From positions 160,001 through 224,000 of the forward strand of contig JAIGNY010003778.1 of the NCBI GenBank assembly GCA_020152595.1: a stretch of 64,000 nt of DNA. The letters run 5' to 3'. The notes under the pieces were generated by a model. That model was not told where the DNA came from. It searched no databases and saw only the letters and a program-made list of their open reading frames with translations. Position 1 is the stretch's first letter, and every line of letters starts with the position of its first letter. The translations under genes and the position numbers were made by a program. Below, in pieces: positions 62,801 through 64,000 of this stretch. This DNA is from Chiridota heheva. Lineage: Eukaryota > Echinodermata > Holothuroidea > Apodida > Chiridotidae.

Positions 62801-64000
62801 TTTAAGTCGGGAATGACCTGATGACTGAGATACACTCTGATATAAGTACATCCGACATATACATCTCTGCCCGACTAAGATTCAGTGTTCGGCCAACTGG
62901 GATGGGCGAAAGGAGGGGGGGGGGGGGGGTAAGGTCATGAAGATAGCAAAAAACTATGAGATTATGCATTTTTAAAAGTGTTTTGTCTTTTTGCGAAGAA
63001 ACAAAAACATACAGGTATAAATTAACTTTCGCCCTCATTTTTTCCATATTGGGCCATTTTTTTGCCCAAATAGTCAAAATGGAATTGCTCGACGAAAAAT
63101 ATAATGGGGTGTAACCCCCCCGCCCTTCCTCCCACACTCACGTTATGTTACGCACCTAAATGTGACCTCTCTAAACAGTCCAATTGAAAGACCATGACAC
63201 ATCATTACTCAACTACGTTGGAGATGGATTCAACATGTTTTATGAAGATACAACAGTATACTCATAAACAGATTTACACTGGAAGAAGGTGGACCACAGA
63301 TAACACGGAGGCATATGGAGGGAGACCTTAGGAAACTCAATCACGTCTGGGGTACAATTGTGATGTTGGCAAAACAGACAGAAGTGAAATACCTTTATGG
63401 CTACGGGCAGTAGACCTAAGTAAGGTAGTAAGCATGTAGAAACGTAGAATTGGAATTCCCCTAAACAGGATACAATTTCTGAACACTTAATTCCTGATTA
63501 TTATTATGCCTGTATTTTACACGATGACTATGTTTGACCACTGAGGCCATGTGCTGCCAGTAAGATTATGTTCGACCAGTAATACCGTATTTGGCCAGTA
63601 AGATTATGTTCGACCAGTTGTACTATGTTCGAGCAGTAAGACTATGATCTGATGATTGACCAGTAAGACGGTGTTTCACCAGAAGGATGGGTTTGACCGA
63701 TAATACCATGTCTTATACAAAGGATGATGTATGTCTTGATGCTTGATCATGCTTGATGCTAGACCATGTTTGACCAGGAGATCATTTTTGCTTTAAGTCT
63801 ACTTTAATCAGAAAGACAATGTTCAATCAGTAAGACCATGTGCTTGACAAGGAATATCATGTTCGACCACTTACGTTTAATTTTGTTTGACCAGATAAAT
63901 CATCTTTGACCAGTTCGGCCTGCTCGATCATGATTGACAGCTAAATTTTTAACGCAATTTACTGTTCATTTATTCAGACTGTGCGCTACCTTTCGGCGTA
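50547..64000 (+). CDS. Modular extracellular protein: signal peptide, PAN, EGF, TSP1, three WSC, WxxW (nine exons, 3' part outside window)
   Basis: Secreted or receptor-type protein. Joined exons: 50547-50879, 53147-53267, 54147-54320, 55703-55837, 57080-57220, 57690-58373, 58729-59427, 60258-60524, 63978-64000 and beyond. The joined length in the window is 2577 nt, 859 whole codons. Order: signal peptide and PAN/Apple-like module, EGF-like, thrombospondin type 1, WSC (two exons), WSC with a Thr-rich insert, WxxW domain with an N-glycan-rich insert, WSC, then the start of another module. Intron 1 is phase 0 and all later introns are phase 1, the pattern of shuffled extracellular modules. PAN, TSP1 and WSC commonly bind carbohydrate or glycosaminoglycan, so a cell-surface, matrix or lectin-like role is plausible, but no ligand can be named. 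The end of the protein, and any transmembrane segment, lies beyond the window. I know no described protein with exactly this order. Confidence 0.88.
50898..51078. repeat. (GTAT)n / (GTGT)n microsatellite at the start of intron 1
   Basis: About 22 uninterrupted GTAT units, then mixed GTGT/GTAT. It begins 18 bp after the exon 1 donor GTATGT, and every repeat unit reproduces that donor hexamer. Confidence 0.95.
51079..51960 (+). repeat. Diverged tandem repeat (family R2), about 270-bp units
   Basis: Three to four units with CGATATCTCARRAAC, GGATTCATRTCATAT, GGTACACAGATAGC and GATGTCATG / CATATTAATG boxes. It is the reverse-orientation counterpart of 47530-48175 and starts directly at the microsatellite (GTATGACGGCCAGCTCG). 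Confidence 0.65.
52394..52828. mobile_element. hAT-like MITE with 6-bp direct repeat GTATAT
   Basis: Ends CAGTGGCGTAGGAAGCG and CCTTCCTACGCCCCTG are 14-15-bp imperfect inverted repeats; GTATAT flanks both sides (52388-52393 and 52829-52834). The interior is a C run, then repeated AACTGGCCAAAATTTCC units, then a second C run. No ORF. It lies in intron 1 of the modular gene. Confidence 0.72.
53147..53267 (+). CDS. Modular gene exon 2: EGF-like domain
   Basis: 121 nt, phase 0 in and 1 out, acceptor TTTGTTTCAG, donor GTAAGT. It encodes an EGF-like module (HPCEENICNDGNIC, then SPNGFTCTCPEGYMGATCD) with the C.C..GY.G..C ending. It has seven cysteines rather than six; the extra one is in TEEC. Confidence 0.93.
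53501..53694. mobile_element. Short hAT-like MITE
   Basis: CAGTGGCGTAGCTATGGG at the left and GTAGGTACGCCACTG at the right, a 12-bp inverted pair (CAGTGGCGTA), with G-rich then C-rich interior. 194 bp; no exact target duplication. Confidence 0.65.
54147..54320 (+). CDS. Modular gene exon 3: thrombospondin type 1 domain
   Basis: 174 nt, phase 1/1, acceptor TATATCACAG, donor GTATGT. It encodes FAAWGNWSECNDVCKATRYR then NCSNP...GRDCPGP...VCPSQEC: the W..W..C layered core, basic RYR strand and six cysteines of TSP1 repeats. The AWGNW pair is a candidate C-mannosylation site, and NWS and NCS are N-glycosylation sequons. Confidence 0.95.
54562..55257. repeat. 17/16-bp minisatellite (about 42 copies)
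   Basis: Units of CCCTGATCATACCAACT with a 16-bp variant (one C fewer). The left half is almost all 17-mers and the right half mixes both. Each unit contains the palindrome TGATCA. It lies in intron 3 of the modular gene. Confidence 0.96.
55703..55837 (+). CDS. Modular gene exon 4: WSC domain 1, first half
   Basis: 135 nt, phase 1/1, acceptor TTACATCAG, donor GTAAGC. It encodes YPYMGCFNKNDIQNSREL, then SCIESCSLAGFKLAG, the YxGC(Y/F)... and C...C...G.. halves of a WSC module; exon 5 completes it. Confidence 0.93.
56345..56521. mobile_element. Partial TTAA-type MITE (family A), right end
   Basis: ATGACATCACAAGTAGTCTG, CTCCTTAACGGAATAGGATT, TTTCATATAAGATAGACTTG and the end CCCTGAACTAAACC|TTAA match the right arm of family A. 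The left half is missing. It lies in intron 4 of the modular gene. Confidence 0.65.
57080..57220 (+). CDS. Modular gene exon 5: WSC domain 1, second half
   Basis: 141 nt, phase 1/1, acceptor ATTTTTCAG, donor GTAAAAA. It encodes SSKCSCVRDMPKS, then YACTQPCSGNGNQTCGSGNH, completing the WSC cysteine pattern (C.C......C...C.G.....CG). Confidence 0.93.
57495..57590. repeat. 26-bp tandem repeat, 4 copies
   Basis: Units of TAACCACACACGTATGTAGC plus CTC, nearly identical, within the short intron 5. Confidence 0.9.
57690..58373 (+). CDS. Modular gene exon 6: WSC domain 2 interrupted by a Thr-rich spacer
   Basis: 684 nt, phase 1/1, acceptor TTTCCTACAG, donor GTATGT. It starts FYHGCYRAVPLANATI, the opening strand of a WSC module, then has about 120 residues rich in Thr with Pro, Ala, Glu and Lys (mucin-like, for example AATTTQTTTRQMTTDF), then resumes with INSCREECAEMGFLYAFIW, HCFCYDSLDG, NVECPGGDDGGAYCGG, the remaining cysteines of WSC. 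The frame is fully open, so the insert is translated if the exon is used whole. Confidence 0.9.
58729..59427 (+). CDS. Modular gene exon 7: WxxW domain with N-glycan-rich insert
   Basis: 699 nt, phase 1/1, acceptor TTTTACAG, donor GTAAGTC. It opens HWTDWFNNDLPYDDGSD, then ICDHPIDIQCQTFLGEDYSQ, DVACTLQDGINC, as in the WxxW domain of mucins and CILP (W..W...D.P..GD.E, C..P..I.C.T, V.C....G..C). The expected C.DY.IR..C ending appears only at the end (CQDYKIKLKCP), after an insert of roughly 170 residues. I count 15 N-x-S/T sequons in the exon plus many Ser/Thr. Confidence 0.85.
60258..60524 (+). CDS. Modular gene exon 8: WSC domain 3
   Basis: 267 nt, phase 1/1, acceptor TTTTTTAACAG, donor GTAAGA. 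A complete WSC in one exon: MIGCYNDGSLTEW, ETCIAQCRLIGYRYAGLRKD, GECACGNMY, SSCSRFCGDNNWPCGGFDGV, IYFS. Confidence 0.95.
60740..61219 (+). pseudogene. RTE-like LINE remnant, 5' piece
   Basis: Frame-broken coding with DKFTYLDGSVRQDGGAGG, then STQYSVHTKLR and CVLSTLLYGSECWRITDCD. FTYLGS.V..DGG...., KL.LY.SCV.STLLYG.E.W is typical of the region after the RT core in RTE-class LINEs. Stop codons interrupt it. The rest resumes at 63167 after an inserted element. Confidence 0.75.
61220..63158. mobile_element. 1.9-kb hAT-like non-autonomous element inserted into the RTE remnant
   Basis: Left end CAGGGCGTAACTAGAC and right end GTTATGTTACGCACCTA are imperfect inverted repeats (AGG.GCGTAAC). Flanks ATTGTGAC (61212-61219) and AATGTGAC (63159-63166) match at 7 of 8 bp, the target length of hAT elements. 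Removing the element restores the LINE reading (WRITDCD then LSKQS). The interior holds diverged repeats of about 200 bp (61300-62200) and 140 bp (62385-62890), but no transposase. Confidence 0.72.
62385..62890. repeat. About 140-bp tandem repeat, 3.5 copies
   Basis: Each unit has TTTAAACAGTACATCCGACA, ACATCTCTGCCCGACTA, GTAGGATGTTGTCAGCATCA and TGATGCCGAGTCGGGAG. The second half of the unit can pair with the first (CTGCCCGACT against AGTCGGG). Confidence 0.88.
63167..63430 (+). pseudogene. RTE-like LINE remnant, 3' piece
   Basis: Continues the piece ending at 61219. It contains GRRWTTDNTEAYGG and, in a shifted frame, MEGDLRKLNHVWGTIVMLAK, the counterpart of the E.K.L.HTWG.I..LAKDR tail of RTE-type proteins. 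Frameshifts and stops are present. Confidence 0.7.
63525..63960. repeat. Irregular short tandem repeat (TTTGACCAGTAAGACCATG)
   Basis: About 15 recurrences of GACCAGTAAGAC/TATG-like motifs spaced 20-40 bp apart, strongly diverged. It lies immediately before the last acceptor of the window. Confidence 0.7.
63978..64000 (+). CDS. Modular gene exon 9, first 23 nt (possible F5/8 type C domain)
   Basis: TTTATTCAG acceptor at 63969-63977, then a phase-1 continuation reading D-CALPFGV. The phase agrees with exon 8. C.LPLG(M/V) is the usual opening of discoidin/F5/8C domains, so this may be the start of one; seven residues are too few to be certain. Confidence 0.55.

Overview
This is a eukaryotic, animal-type window: protein-coding sequence is sparse, exons are short and bounded by GT/AG splice sites, introns are long, and repeats dominate. 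The gene families (an SGLT-type sodium/solute symporter, a class A GPCR, and a secreted or receptor-like PAN-EGF-TSP1-WSC-WxxW protein), an L1/Tx1-like LINE, an RTE-like LINE remnant and many foldback/MITE elements suggest a marine invertebrate, most likely a deuterostome (echinoderm, hemichordate or amphioxus grade). The species cannot be fixed from the sequence alone.

Layout. (1) About 1.4-22.4 kb, minus strand: ten coding exons of an SLC5 (SGLT-like) gene, from the initiator ATG at 22402 to an exon ending at 1441. All splice phases agree. The exons join into about 402 residues covering roughly the N-terminal 60-65% of the transporter; the C-terminal exons lie beyond the left edge. Nearly every long intron carries its own unrelated tandem array or foldback element. 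(2) 22.5-25.0 kb, minus: a 5'-truncated, frameshifted L1/Tx1-like LINE with a 15-bp target-site duplication, inserted 17 bp upstream of the splice acceptor of the SLC5 start-codon exon. (3) 25-37 kb: gene-free and repeat-rich, with a 27-bp array, about 650 bp of (AT)n, about 2.3 kb of a 14-bp array, a 91-bp array, a SINE-like copy and TTAA-flanked foldback MITEs. (4) 37.1-38.2 kb, minus: an uninterrupted 382-residue orphan rhodopsin-like GPCR. (5) 39-50 kb: gene-free, with at least six further minisatellites. (6) 50.5-64.0 kb, plus: a modular extracellular protein with signal peptide, PAN/Apple, EGF, TSP1, WSC, a WSC split by a Thr-rich spacer, a WxxW domain split by an N-glycan-rich spacer, and WSC. 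The first 23 nt of a further exon, possibly F5/8C, are at the right edge. Apart from intron 1 (phase 0), all its introns are phase 1.

The three genes show no operon-like or pathway relationship. The most unusual features are the density of mutually unrelated minisatellites (about 20 families, very roughly a fifth to a quarter of the window), nested transposon insertions readable to the base from target-site duplications, and the modular gene in which glycosylated spacers interrupt two extracellular domains. All exon calls come from reading frame, splice signals and family motifs by eye; no database search or transcript was available.
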